From Symsagittifera roscoffensis (lineage: Eukaryota > Xenacoelomorpha > Acoela > Convolutidae), in the NCBI RefSeq assembly GCF_963678635.1, contig NC_087068.1, positions 49,557,724 through 49,621,723 of the forward strand: 64,000 nucleotides of DNA. The letters are read 5' to 3'. Position numbers and translations under genes: made by a program. The notes beneath the pieces are model-generated. The model ran no database searches, had not been told where the DNA came from, and saw only the letters and a list, made by a program, of their open reading frames with translations. The first letter of the stretch is position 1. The number at the start of each line of letters is the position of its first letter. Of this stretch, positions 38,501 through 53,500 are shown piece after piece.

Positions 38501-41500
38501 TATTAATGTACAATAACGATTGATAAAAAGATCTCAGATCGTTTTCTTAGTTTCTGCAGTCTTATATAAAACATGTTTGAAAAATATTTATTGAAAATCA
38601 AAATAAAAATTAGTAGCATGACAATAAATTGGTAGTAATCATAAAATCATCTGTTGTCCCAGCTTCATCACCTAAACATAACAGCAATCATAAGCTCACT
38701 AATATCATTAAAAAACTAAATCTTTTTCTTAAATAAATTTAAACCAAAATAAATTATATTCACTTAATTTTAAAATTAGATCATCAAGGCTTATCCTTGG
38801 ATCTTAATAAATTTTCTATTTCATTAAATTTAAAACCTGATCATCAAGGCCTATCCTTGGATCAAAAAGAACAATTTTGTTCTCCCCCACCTACTTAACA
38901 AGTGTCTAACGACCTCAAACGTCGATTCACTATCCAACCCTTCCAAAAAAAACCCAAGACTAATAGAAATTTTTCAACAAAATTAACCATTCAAAATTAG
39001 GATAAACGGTGAAGAACTTCGGTTATTCATCCTTCACTTGAACCCTCCTCTTACCAGACCCAGGATAAATCTTAGACTTAGTAAGTTTAAAATAGTATCT
39101 AACAAACTACTTGCGTTCTAATTATACCTGAACCTTGTGGATCGATTTACTCTTCTCCAACCCTTGAACACAATCACTACCCCTAAGTAAGATTAAGTAA
39201 GTTAACACCTTAGCTTAGACTAGCCACGAGAAAGTAAAAAATCATTCTTCGGAATCGATATACTTTTCTCTCCAACCCTGAAAAAATAGACCCAGGCTAA
39301 GCTAAACAAAAAAATCGTAAGGACTAACAGTTTAAGCAAATAGAAATCATTCAACAACCTTTTGCACCCGTCATCCTAAACCTTATGTCATTTAAAAACC
39401 TAGGAAATAAACAAACAATCGTTTTACACAACTGTGAGATAGATAACCAAAAATACGATCTTGTAATCACACCTCATACACAAACAGTTGGATACATTAG
39501 AACAAAACGACTAACAAAAAAAAGAAAAATAATAAACAAACAAAAACAAATCACACGAAAAAGATTTTCATAAAATAGAAACGCGTTTTCAGAATCAGAA
39601 GCCAGCAATTTAGATGAACTCTACAAATTAAAAGAATCGATTGATAAAAATTGTCCCATTCACGATCAAATATATTTTTCCGATTCAGAAACAACTTCAA
39701 ATTCATCAAAAAGAGGAAAAAGAAGAATAAAAAAGCAATATAAACACAAACCAGTACACTTGTATAATTGGAATCAACCAATTAGACACATCGATAGTTA
39801 TATATTAACAGTCATTAAACAAAAAAATGAGCCACACTCAAAGTGATGATAGTCCAGATGACGAAGAGGCTTACCACTTCCTTATAGATGCACCCGATAA
39901 TAGAGGGCAACATGATTTTTGCAAGAATTTACTTGTAAATTTGTTTGAACCCGGAATCAGCCCATGCAAAGCAGAATTCCCAGATGTAAAAATCAAAAGA
40001 CAAATTATTGAACATTATTTGAAAGATATATGTAATTTAACACAACAATATGGAATCTACACCATAGAATTCAGCACACCAAATACGAATCATCGTAAAT
40101 ATGTACTTCAAACAGACGATCTTGAATTATAATTTTCAAAAGCATTCTTAGAATATATTAAAAGCATACAATATCATAATTCACAAAGAGCAAACTCCAT
40201 ATTCACTAAAGAAGTTTTGCAATAATATATACCTATATTTCTATATTAGAAAAAACAGAATTTCAAAGTATCTCACCAACTGAAACATCCAAACATACAA
40301 AAGTACGACAGGAAATCACATTATTTTCAACTTTTCTACATATAATCAAAGAAAATTTCACTAAAGACGATGTTTCAGAACACGCAAAAATTGACTTACA
40401 AAAAATTTTGACATGGTTTATAATAGATTATTTCGCACATAATATAGACTTAATTTCACAAGCAAGAAAAAATTTCAGACCTCAAAGTCTAAATGATGAT
40501 ACTGCCATTACAGAACAGTCAGACTGCATTTATAAATATCCCACAATCAATCTCAAGCAATAAGTACAATATCTTATCAAAGAGATTATGTAAAAGTAGT
40601 ACCACTAACCATTGATGCAACACCATTAAACTACAATACATTTTTACCTGATACGCGAAGTAACAGTTTACATTCGACCGTCATACACAATGAAAACCTT
40701 AATGGAACTAGGAATCTTACACAACAAGATATCCAAACACAATCACACTTCATAAATGAAGAAATTGTCCAAACAACAACAAATACACAACAAAGTATTT
40801 CACCAATACATCCAAATTTAACAACACCAAAAAATACAAACACTTCACTGGCACAAGTAACCTTACAATCAACCGTTAAACCTTCGGTTGCTCCAAAATA
40901 TTCACATATGGATTATCAAACATATAGACCTATGACAGTACCATCAAAACCACGAAGAACGTTCACAAGAAACACTTTTGCAGAACACAATTATAATTAT
41001 GCACATTCGTCAAAAACAAACTATCCGCCACCAAAAACTAATAATAATCATGTATGTTCTCACTATTGGGATAACCCAATGACAACAACCAACTCAGTAA
41101 ATTTTCGGACTAATTCACATCCTCCACAGGATCATAGTGAAAATTACCCATTCTTTCAACAAAATAAAAATAAAAAGCAAGCACCTCATCATACGGAATA
41201 CTTATCATCTGATGATGATTATTTACAACCAGACATTTTTGCACCATATATCCAAGAATATCGCAAACAAGGATCGCGACGACCTCATACATATAATAGA
41301 ATTTTTTCTCCAAACCCAACAGATACACGAAATCAACAACCAATACATATGCCAAATCCAACTAATACACAATCTTTTCAACCAATTCAACCACAAAACC
41401 CAATGACTATGCACTCGTATCAACCAACTCAAATGAAAAATGAAATACCACTCCCATATTACCTTCAACAACACGAAATAACAAAAAATCAACTTTCAAA

Positions 41501-44500
41501 TTTTTCGGAAATGCCAAATGCCGCAGTATCACTACAGATGACAATGAATCCATACCTTATGGGTGGATCATCAATAACATCAAATAAACCACTAATGGTA
41601 TTCACAGGAACAGACCCTGAATATTCTGTAGAAGATTATTTAAATGCAGTAACAGCAAATGTAATTTTAAATATAGGACCTGAACCAATTAATACACCAC
41701 TACATCAAAATTGGATACATCGACGCACAGCGTTGATACAAACAACCTTAGATGGCGCAGCTCAAAAATGGTTTTCAGTATAACCTATAGAAATAAAATC
41801 AGACTGGAAAAGATTTAGACAAGAATTTTCAAAAATGTTTGACTCCGAAAGATATAAACAACACCAAAGAGTTTTATGTAATGAAATTCGCAGATTACCA
41901 AATGAAACCATCAAACAATTAGCAGTACGTATCGAAACACTAGTTCGAAAAGAATATTCATTAAATACACATGACTATAAAAACACAAAAATGACAGAAA
42001 TTTCAATGATGAACTTAACACCTCAATCAAGGAAAATAGCAATAAAAAAGAGAGCATCTCATCCTTCTTCAATTCGAGAGCCAGATTTAGATTTTCGAAA
42101 ACTAGTAGACAAACTAGAGCAAGCGGAAATCACAATGAAACTTGAAGAAACAGAAAATCTAAAACTACAATATGTTAATCGAATTGAAACAAACACTACA
42201 CATATCAATAACATACAGGAATCAGATACAGACCTAGTTGAAAAAATCACTGAAATACTAAATATTTATGAAAAACACCCAAATTTTAAAGGCAAACCAT
42301 CTTTTAAAAAATGGTGTAATTATTGCCGACGATACGGCCATAGTACTTCCGAATGTAGACAAAAACAACAAGATAACAAAAACAAACCTCGAAAGTATAA
42401 AGAACCAAATAAATCATTCTATCAATATATGAAGAAAGATCAAAATTTACCAAACAAAAATGAATACAGTAACAACAGTTCAGGAAAACCACTTCCGAAC
42501 AACACCAATTACACAACGAATCAATCACCATATAACTCAAGTTATAGAGGAAGATCACCAGAACGAAGAAATACACAGAATTCTCCACAAAATCATTATA
42601 ATCGATCAAATAGTCGAAATAACTATACGAGATCAAATTCAAATGCAACACAATTTGTTTCTAGATCCAATTCCCAATCAAACCCAAGAAATAAACACTA
42701 TTCCAATAACCAATCACGAAACTCATCATATAACAGAAATAGAAACTATTCACATAATCGAAATAGAAGTTATTCGAACAATCGAAATCAGAATTACCCG
42801 AACAATCGATCAAGAAATAACTCATATAACAGATCAAACTATCACAGACCATATGACAATTATCAAAACAGATCACGGAATAATTCACAAAATCGAAATT
42901 CAAGTTATAATAATCAATATAGAAATTATTCCCAATCACCACATAGGATCAATAACCATTATAATAATTCTAAACATCGATACAGAAGTAGTACACCAAA
43001 ACATCAAAGACATATTAATCAAGTACAGTCAAATGAAGAAACAGGTATTGATGACACAGGAAATAACGAACTACAACTAAATCAAATAAACTGTGGACCA
43101 TCAGACACAGAAAGTGATACAGAAAATACCATCTCCGTAAATATGATAACAGTCGAAAACGACTACGAACCTATTATATATGAACAACCTTTTACATCAC
43201 ATATATATGAAAATCAATCGGAACTCCTTCACAATTATTATATTGAACCCATCAATACTACACAAACTGCACAAAAAATAAACGAAATTAACACGGTAAA
43301 TAAACCCAATGAAAATGACAAAACAAAGTGTTTAAACACAAATCATATTTATCAAAATATACAAAAAGAACAACACAGAGAAAAAATTTGGACAATATCA
43401 TTTCTCTTAGAAAGTCCAAGAAACAAAAAATTTCAACCACCAGATCTTGAAATTGATTTTTTAATTGATTCAGGAGCAGAATCAAACATAATTAACATTC
43501 CCACATGGAATGAAATCAAAACATTACATCCAAAATTAATGCCTCTTGCAACCTCTAGTAAACTAGCAACAGCACAAGGATCAACATTAGTAAATTATTG
43601 AAAAGTCCAATTATTCCTCCTCCCCACAAGAACAATGGAGCAAAATAAAATTCTAAGCAAACCATTTAAGCAAATATTTCATATCACTGATATTAAACAC
43701 AATATTATTGGTATACCACTTATATCTAAATATATACCAACAATCAACATCTTGAATAGTAAAATACTAATCAAAGATAAGTACACAAAAACAAAAAATA
43801 CAGCTTTAACATTTTTTCAAAGATTAAATAAACAACCACCATTCTTTTCAAAATTTTATCCAATTTATAACCAACAACGGAAACACCTGAAACCACTATC
43901 AGGAAACGTATATAATTTTTCAATAAAACAAGTTCACCAATATGATAAAAGTCAAAATAAACAACAACTCTTTATGCCAGGATTTGAGTTTAAACCTATT
44001 CATAAGTTTTTCAAAATCACGATTTCATCTATAAAATATTTGAAAAATACGAATTCAGACATCATTTCGCTACATGTGTATAACAATACACCGAATCAAG
44101 TAACATTACCCTTAGGACTTTTAGGATATTGCAAAACAAACGCTACAATATCACCTGTACATGAAAAAGCATGAATAATATACTCCAATTTTTAGATATT
44201 TGTTAATCCACAATTCTTAACGAGGAACTATCCATAAATAACATAATAAGCAATGAAAAGAGGAACACAGATTATTTCTCAAAAACACCATATTTTAAAC
44301 CAACATTCAATATAACAAATTACACAAAAGAACAACAACAATTTTTAACGATGTTTAACTTTGAACACTCGCAAATTACACAAATCGAACTTGACAAACT
44401 AGCAAAACAACTGTTAAAATATTCAACAAAATTTGATGTTGGGAAAATCAGTTCATCACTACATCTCCCGTTAAAACCTGACGCAGTTTTCAAAAAACAA

Positions 44501-47500
44501 AGAGCAAGTAAAGTACCAATTCATTTACACGATAAGGTAAATAGATTACTGGATATTTTAGAAAAATACAAAATTATCTCACCAATAAACAAAGAAGAAC
44601 AACCAAAAGGTAACACATTTATTAACCCTGTTATAATCCTAGCAAAAGGAGAATCATTAAAAATAGTTTTAGACGCTAGATATCTCAATTCACTAATAGA
44701 CGAATCAAAATGCAATTGGCCTATTGAACCAATACAAGTTATTTTAACAAAAATAAACGGAAAATACTTTACAACCGCAGATATGAATAGTGCATACAAT
44801 CAAATGCCACTAGATGAACAATCACGACGTTTAACACAATTTGTTATTGGAAATCAACAATATGAATTCAACCGCCTATTCTATGGAATATCCATAGGAC
44901 CAGCAGCATTTTCAGCTTTTATGAGCAAAATTTTTAGACCACTAATACTTAAGAAAAACGCAATCACCTATTTAGACGATGTTTTTATGCAATCACAGAC
45001 AAAAGAAGAAATGTTTACACTATTAGAACACTATCATAAAATACTTCAGAACAAAAATCTGAAGGCCGCCCCCGATAAATCACACTTCTTTTTAACACGA
45101 GTTAAATTTTTAGGACATAATATAGAAAGAAACACAATCACTCCATTAAAATCACGCATTGATGCTATTCAAAAACTTCAACCACCAACAAACAAAAAGA
45201 AAATCCAAGAATTCCTTGGAATGTTAAATTTCTTAAGCAAGTACGTTTACAAAATGCAATTATATTTAAGACCATTCTATAATATCCTCAGACAACAAAA
45301 TAATTTTGAATGGACCACTGAACATCAAACACGATTTGAAGAAATTAAAAAACTTTTAACAGAACAAATTTCAAACACAATCCCAGATCCAAATCAACCA
45401 TTCTATGCAATGTGCGATGCTTCAAATTTTGGAATCGGCGCAGCATTACTACAATCACACAGTGGTACAAATAAAATGAACCTTATATCAGCAAATTCCC
45501 GATTATTCACTCAAGCAGAGCTACGACTCTCAACTCTAATGAGAGAATGTACAGCTATAATTTATACACTTACAGAATATGAATTTCTGATACTTGGATC
45601 AAAACATCCAACAGTTCTATTCACAGATCATAAACCAATCATTTTTCTCTTTACACAAAAGTCAAATCCTAATCATCGAGTTTATAGATTTCAATTAATA
45701 CTAATGAAATTTCCAAACTTACATATAGTTTGGACAGCAGGAACGAATCTTGCATTACCAGATACATTAAGTCGAAATACACCACCTGAATTACTTACAC
45801 GAAAAACTACAGTTGAAATACCTAAAAATATAAAATTTTACCGTGCAAAAGACGAAACATCACCCCGACTAGATTGCAAATATGCAGTAAAAACTGACAT
45901 CGAACAATCACAAATAAATAATCTACAACACTTCCCACTTTACTTAGATTGCCAAAATAATCACTACGAATTTGATCTACTTGGAACATCAACTTTCAAA
46001 CCAATTCCATACTCACAATGGATAAAAAATAACAGCCAACAAAAACGAATAAAACACCACTCGCATAAAAAAGACCTTTTTCCGTTAATTGAAAAAGAAA
46101 ATTTAACTGATAAAATAAATTTATCAGGACCACAAACAAATGATTCAAAATACACAATAAATCAAGTTTTTGACCTCCATGACCCACTTGACACAATTCC
46201 TTTATCTAAATTAGAAATTGAAAACATTTTTCTCCCTCCAACAGACAAAATTACAATTAATATCTTGAAACAAAATCAAAATATTGACCCAGTAATTAGA
46301 CAACTAAAATCATGGCACAAATACAAAACTAAGCCCGTAAAGGCAAATACCACAACTTTAGGAAATAAAACACTCCTCCGATATTTTCGAAAATTTAATA
46401 ATACAACAATTAATGAAAACACAGACCTTCTAGAATATCACTTAAATGATACTACAGTTCCCTGTCTCCCTTTAAGTATGATTCTAATAGCTTTTTACAT
46501 TTCACATACACAAAACATTAAAGGACACTCTGGATCAGAGAAAACATATTCAAATTTTACACAAAATTTTTATTTTCCAAATGCACCAATTTGGATAAAA
46601 ACTCTATGCAATGATTGTATAGTATGTCAGCTAAATAAACCTTATCCAAATCAAAAACCAATAGCACCAAAACAAGATTTTAAAGGACAAAGTTTATATT
46701 TTAACCACCGTATTTCATTCGATACAAAAGAACCAATTTCATCATCCTCTGAAGGAAACTCCTACATTATGGTTATTGTTGACGCATTTACACATTATGT
46801 AGCACTCAACCCAGTACCACATTGTAACGCTTATTATGCTTACACAACACTTTATGAACACTGGATAGCCAAATTCGGATTACCCGAAATTTTAGTTACA
46901 GACAACGGTACAGAATTCATAAATAATGAAATCATCACACTATGTCATTTATACAACATTAAGCACAAACCGCGTACATCTCATGCACCTTGGACAAACG
47001 GTTTAGTCGAAGGTATGAACCGTTCACTACAAGAATATCTTAGATGTATCATCAATGGAAATGATAAAAGATACACAGAATGGTCAGCAGATATAAAATT
47101 AATTCCCTTAGCATATAATTCACAAATTACGACAACTCTAGGAATGTCACCATACGAAATGGTTTTTAATAAAAAGCCACGTAAACCAATTAAGTTTACA
47201 GCAAACTCTCATAAAAATGCACAAGGTTATTGCCAACCGAATAAAGACTCAGTTTGTTATAATCTACCTTTACACACGAATGATGAAGATCATTTTCATC
47301 ACCCACAAATCCTTAAATTAGCCTCCGGTACACACACCGACTGGATTTCAAATTGAGATAAAAAACAATGAAAATTACCAAAGAGTAACAAAAAAATTGT
47401 TACAAAGGCAAAACATTAACGAACAAATAAATTCACGCTTTACACCAGTCTCAGATTTAAAAATTGGAACATTTGTCTTAACACCTAATTTTAATACAAA

Positions 47501-50500
47501 AAAAAGAATTTCTAAAAAATTACAACCCCTTCGTAAAAGACCATACCAAATAATCGCCAAACCCACTGACGTAACATATAAAATCACAGATTCAGACCAA
47601 AAAGAAAATGTTCAACATAGAAACAATCTATTGCCTTACTACCCAAAAGAATACGCACTACGCGAACTAACTCAATTATATTCTTCACAGGTTTAAAAGT
47701 TATTCAAAATCACCCACATACGGAAAATGAAATAAATGAACAAAATGACATTCACCTTGAAAAACAAAATAAAAAACCAACTACAAACCAAAAAGCTAGA
47801 TCAAAAAATATCTCAAAAAGAAAGGAAACACAGAAAAATGATAGAAAAAATTATACCCCAAGAACAAGTCGAGAAATCAGAACATAGAGAGTCATCACGA
47901 CTTAGAAATCAACCACGTAAAAACTACAAAACATTCATCCCACAATCTAAAATATTAAAGAAAGTTGAATTTCAAAAACAGCTTTAATTTTAAAATTAAT
48001 AATATTTACACCTCTGAAACATTTCGAACTTTCATTTTTCAAAATAACATGCTGCAAACACGCAGCAATTCTAGTTCAAAATTAGCAAATAGGATTCATT
48101 CAATCCGTCACCTTCTATAACTCTAGCACAAACCAATTAGACGACAAATATTAAACTCCAGGCATATCTATAACTATAACTTTGCGACCTCCAGGTCAAA
48201 AATAAGCAAACCATTCCAACTTGACAACTAAAATAAATATCACCATAATATCATAACCCTCCTTTATCTAATAACCCAAAAATCAACAATATTTTCCCAA
48301 CTCAGACCTCAAAAACCCCCAAACAAAAATGTTAAATTAGCCTAAAGTAAAAGTACGACCATATTAATTTAGCCTAAAGTACAAAAATCGCAAAAATACC
48401 CCAGATCACCTGAAAAATAAAAATAAAGTCAAAGAAGACCTCCCGAACACCATAAAATTCGCCCCAAACAACTTTTCACAAAACTCAACCCACTTGTCAA
48501 AAAATCAATAAAATTGCCCCAAACAACAAAAAATATTCGACCAAGAAGCCATTTCTTAAATGCTCTTCTCTCGATCAGTCAACACAATTTTCAACATTTT
48601 CATAAACTTTTTAACAATACTTAAACTTTTATTCATATTTCTCTTTGATACTTTTGAAGCTTTTATAATAATTTTAATCATTTTTTGCAATATTTTTTAA
48701 ATTTTCTACTCCCTATTTGAAATCTATCTCCAACTTTCCCAAGTCATTGACCATATTCACAGGTACGAAAACGCAAAGTTTATTTAAATGATACGAACCA
48801 TTTTTAGTAGAACAGATATTTTTTTAATATTTGTAATTTTTGTAACATTTTTATCATCCATAATATTGACAATATGCAAATGTATAAAGAAGGCAATCAT
48901 AACATTCGCCTTAGCAACAATCCTTTTAATTCTTTTTCTTGAAGAACACTACAATAAACATAAATTTTTTCACTAAAAGAAATCAATCAAAAAACCCTCA
49001 AAAATTGCTAACCAACAATCACACAGTCAGTCTTCACCGACAGCATCCCAAGAAAACCCGACAATACCTATAACTACCCAAAACCCCCAAGCATCTACAC
49101 TAATTTCTTTCCAAGATAACATATATACCTTTGAAGAACGACACGCTCGCTTATCTGAACCATTAGAACCAGTTCAGCGACAGGCACCCCTAAGTGAACC
49201 AACATATAACTTGTACCCAACACTACCACAAGAATTAAGTAGAATAAGAAATATTAGTCAAAACCAAAATACAGTTGAAATAAATAGACAAATTGTACAT
49301 CCACGACGAAATAGAAATTTTCAAACCCCCGAGTTCATTTTGATATACCCCAATCCCCATCACCAAGTACTCCAGAAAACCCAATTAGCATATTACCGGA
49401 AACCCCTACACTTCTTTCACAACGTAGCACCTCAAGTATACCCTCAGATTACTTAGGTTCAACACCAACATCTGAACAAATACGTGAAAATCCCTTTAAA
49501 CCCCCAAACCAAACATCACGACTACCATATTGGACAACACAATCATTCACACAAGGTGAACCAAATTTAATAAATGACCCAATAGATATTTCTACGGATA
49601 CAACAACATCATCATCACTACCAGAAACATTATCACTACCGGAAAACACCATCAATAAGCCAGATTTCACCGACGTCTTTCCCCCTAAATTTTCCAAATA
49701 AGCTCGACGCTAGATATCGAGAACAATCATCAACAAATATCCCTTTAAGATTAGATTGGAACACGTTCACAGCACCCCCACCATTATTTGGACAACACCC
49801 GGAAAGTAACCGACTCCACAACTGGGCACTCCATAGACTACAGTATAGACAAAACATCCACGAAGACATTCGTGACCATAACATCCAAATACTCCAACAA
49901 AATAGTCTACAATTAAAATTTGAAATCACGGTTAAACTAAACAACATTGCTCAACATCCTTACCCATTAAACCCACCAAATATAACAGCTCAATCGCTAC
50001 CACCACCATTTATAACAACTGAAGTAATATATAAATACGACAGATATACCAAAAAGGCAATTGGTTACATCACATTTTATAACCCGTACTCAGGATTATT
50101 ATACACATGTATATTCTAAAAATATTGATATTTCTCCAACTCCTTCTTCTAATAATCTCCGATCAGAACATAAACTCTTCTCCCCGCACAGGACCCCAAG
50201 ACTTATTAGTAACACATTACGATTGTGAAGAAAATGAACAAAAAAAACTACACAAATATGCAATAAATCAAGTATCACAATGCGAAACGGAACCACAAGC
50301 CTTAGAAACTACAAATGTAATAGCAACACTATATTCAAAAGCCCGAGCAACAACAGTCATAGGATATAAATTTACAGCAACATTTTCCGAAAAGAAAGTA
50401 CATTGTTCACAAGTTTCTAACGGAAATAAAAACCGACTTGACTACGAATCATTCTACCAAAGTAATATAGAACGACTTCTACATCTAAATCCCGATGATT

Positions 50501-53500
50501 GTAAAAACAAGCTACTCAGATTAAACATCACAAGAAATAAAAACACCGACAGAAAAATAGTATATTTTCAAGTCTTTGCCGATTCTGTACATCAAGCAGA
50601 ACTTGAAAGATATCAAGGACATATAAAAATAGATGAAAAATACCCATACAAAGGCGCACACGGAAGATTAACTTATGACATACACGATAAGCACCGGATA
50701 CCACACATTGGTATAAATAATCCATCAAAATGCAAAGCAGACACAAAAAATAAAGGATATCATGATATTATGTTTTTCGATTGGAAAATATAACTCGAAA
50801 AAATACAACTCACACGAGATTTATCTGACAACAGAATGATCTATCAAGGAATTAGACTACCTTGTAAAAACGATCAAGGTTATTGTGATCCTACAACACG
50901 GACACAATCAACAATTGTTTGGTTTCCCGAAGATACATGTACAACATTTCAAGTAGCAAAAATACACGCTCGAATGATGAAACTTCACGAAAAATATTTT
51001 ATACAATCAATTCCATATGAACAAGTCCATCCATCACGAAAACAAAGTACTGATTTTCGAAATATCCATAATATAGAAAATAAATTAACACGTTTTCAAA
51101 TATATCAAGAAACAGAAATCGCATGCAAATACAGAAACCCACTTCACAAAACACAATATTCTGAAATATTAGTTGAATACGAAAAAGGTTTCGACATGAC
51201 CACTGGAAAAATAAAAATTGACCCTTATGCCACAGGTCATCCTCTACACGAAGGAACATCATATATACCAGTTAACTTTCAAAAAAGTAATGGTCAACCT
51301 GGTGGACATCTAAAGCCACATGACACTAGAAGCACACGTTTACAAGAACTATCACTAATGAATAATTCTTATTTTGGTAATATCCACTATGATATCCACT
51401 TAGATATGAAGTTAGACTACACGATTAGTCGAATTTTTCAAGAAATGTCACTCTCCGAATTAGAAACACTTCACCAACTATGCGAATTAGAAAGGATACA
51501 AATCCTACAATCACTTGCACTAGCAGTGTTAAAAATACCCTACGCAGGATATTTACTATCAGGAAATAGATCAATTTTTCTAGACTACGAAGGAAAAATT
51601 TTATGGTTTTATACTTGCACCAAAAAAGTGTCACCACTATATGTTTTTGAAGATAAAAGATGCTATAAAAGAATCCCTATCTTTTATAAAAAATAAAGTA
51701 CATTTTGTTGACACACTTTCAAGACGAAGATATTTTTGGGATACCGCATTCCCATGTGGGTCAAAAAATAGCCACAATGTAGTACAATTGAACCCTGATG
51801 AAGATAAATATTATCTTCTTACCCCATACCCCACGTTAATGCAATCACTCAAAAAATTTTTACCCGAAAGCATCAGAGCTATTGCTCGTAACCCAAATAT
51901 TGATTTACAATCAATTGGAATATATTCAAAATCCGATATCCAACACCACCTTAGAACACAACAATTCCAGGAATTATTAACACAAATTGACACTATACAA
52001 AGACAATCAATTGACCAAAACTTACGCAAACTTGCCGAAACCGCAGGATTTGCAGATATCTATACACAAGATTATAGCGGATATTTTAGAGACATTAAAG
52101 ACTATAAATATCTAAACGGTGAAAAATTCAGACCACAAGATATTTCACCTATAAATATTTTTAGCTTTGTTACACTAAAAAATGAAATTCTCGATTTTCT
52201 AGGATGGCTCTATTACATCTTAGAAAAATTAACTATCCTATACGCAATGTTTAACTTTATAGGATTTATTTTTTCACTTTTAACACTATACACACACAAG
52301 TAAATAGACAAGCAAGTTTAGCACGCATTCCATTTGCAGGATTTTTTGGAATTTTTTCATCATCAGCTAACAAAATTCTTCTAGACGCACAAATCAAAGA
52401 ATATAATACAAAAATAGCGACAACACAGAACACATACATCGAAGAACATAATAACATAGAAGTAACACCTACAGCACCACAGTTGCCATCCCTACCACAT
52501 AACCATCCAATATCCTTAGTCCCACGTAATTTCCGAAACCTAGCAATAACACATAACCCAAATTTTAAACCAAACATATCGCAAAGTCCCATACAACATA
52601 TAATGACACATCATTCACAAGATGATAATACATATGAACAAATTATAGAACAACCCCATACCACCGCTTTTCAGTCTCAAAATAATATTTTTTTTAGTTC
52701 TAAATGAGCCGACAACTTGGATCCCTACACCGCTCAAATTCCCATCCAACCAACCTCAACACTCCAATCACAATAATCCCACTTTTTGCTTTCCCGCCAC
52801 CCGATTTTCCAACTATTAATATAACATCAAGCATGAATTCGGATACTAATTCAGATATTTCAGTTTTATACTCCATTTCACAACTTAATAACCCTAATAT
52901 AGAACCCCCTGACGAATTTGCAGACTCCGAATCATCTCCATCCAATAAATTTCAAACCAACTCCTCAGTTTTTTCAAAGCCCCCTTTTCAACCGATCCCA
53001 CTAAATAATCTACTCCCGTCGGTTTCTACTCCCTCTTATGCTTCACAAGTAACCCCAACCTATTCTCCATTTCATTCCGACCGATCATCTAATTCTCCCG
53101 ATACTCCCCAAATCTCCCAAGAACTCGATAATTTTATCACCCTACAACAACAGCTATTATACCCTAACACCCTCACTATAAATCAAATTTCTTCCACAAT
53201 AGAATCCTCAAACCCACCTACCCCTACACCCTCTTCACCTTATACTGCATCATTAGCACAATCATCCACATCCACCGAACCATCAAATAGCACTAACCGA
53301 GCTTATCGCACTTTCAAAAGAAAATTCCCAAACCATCCATTCCCGACCAAACCAGGAACAGCCTGCGAGTATATTAATCATCCACACCACACCAACACGA
53401 AAGATTTTCTAGCAATCACCTTACCTTCATTCCCACAATATACTTTAAACACACCTAACGACACTAACGACACACGTAGTTTTGTAGATGAACATATTTT

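Noticed and set aside
41137-42942. Long ORFs on both strands overlapping gag (for example 42460-43080 plus, 41223-41492 minus)
   Set aside because: By-products of the A-rich, low-complexity Asn/Ser/Arg codon repeats; they have no start context or domain.
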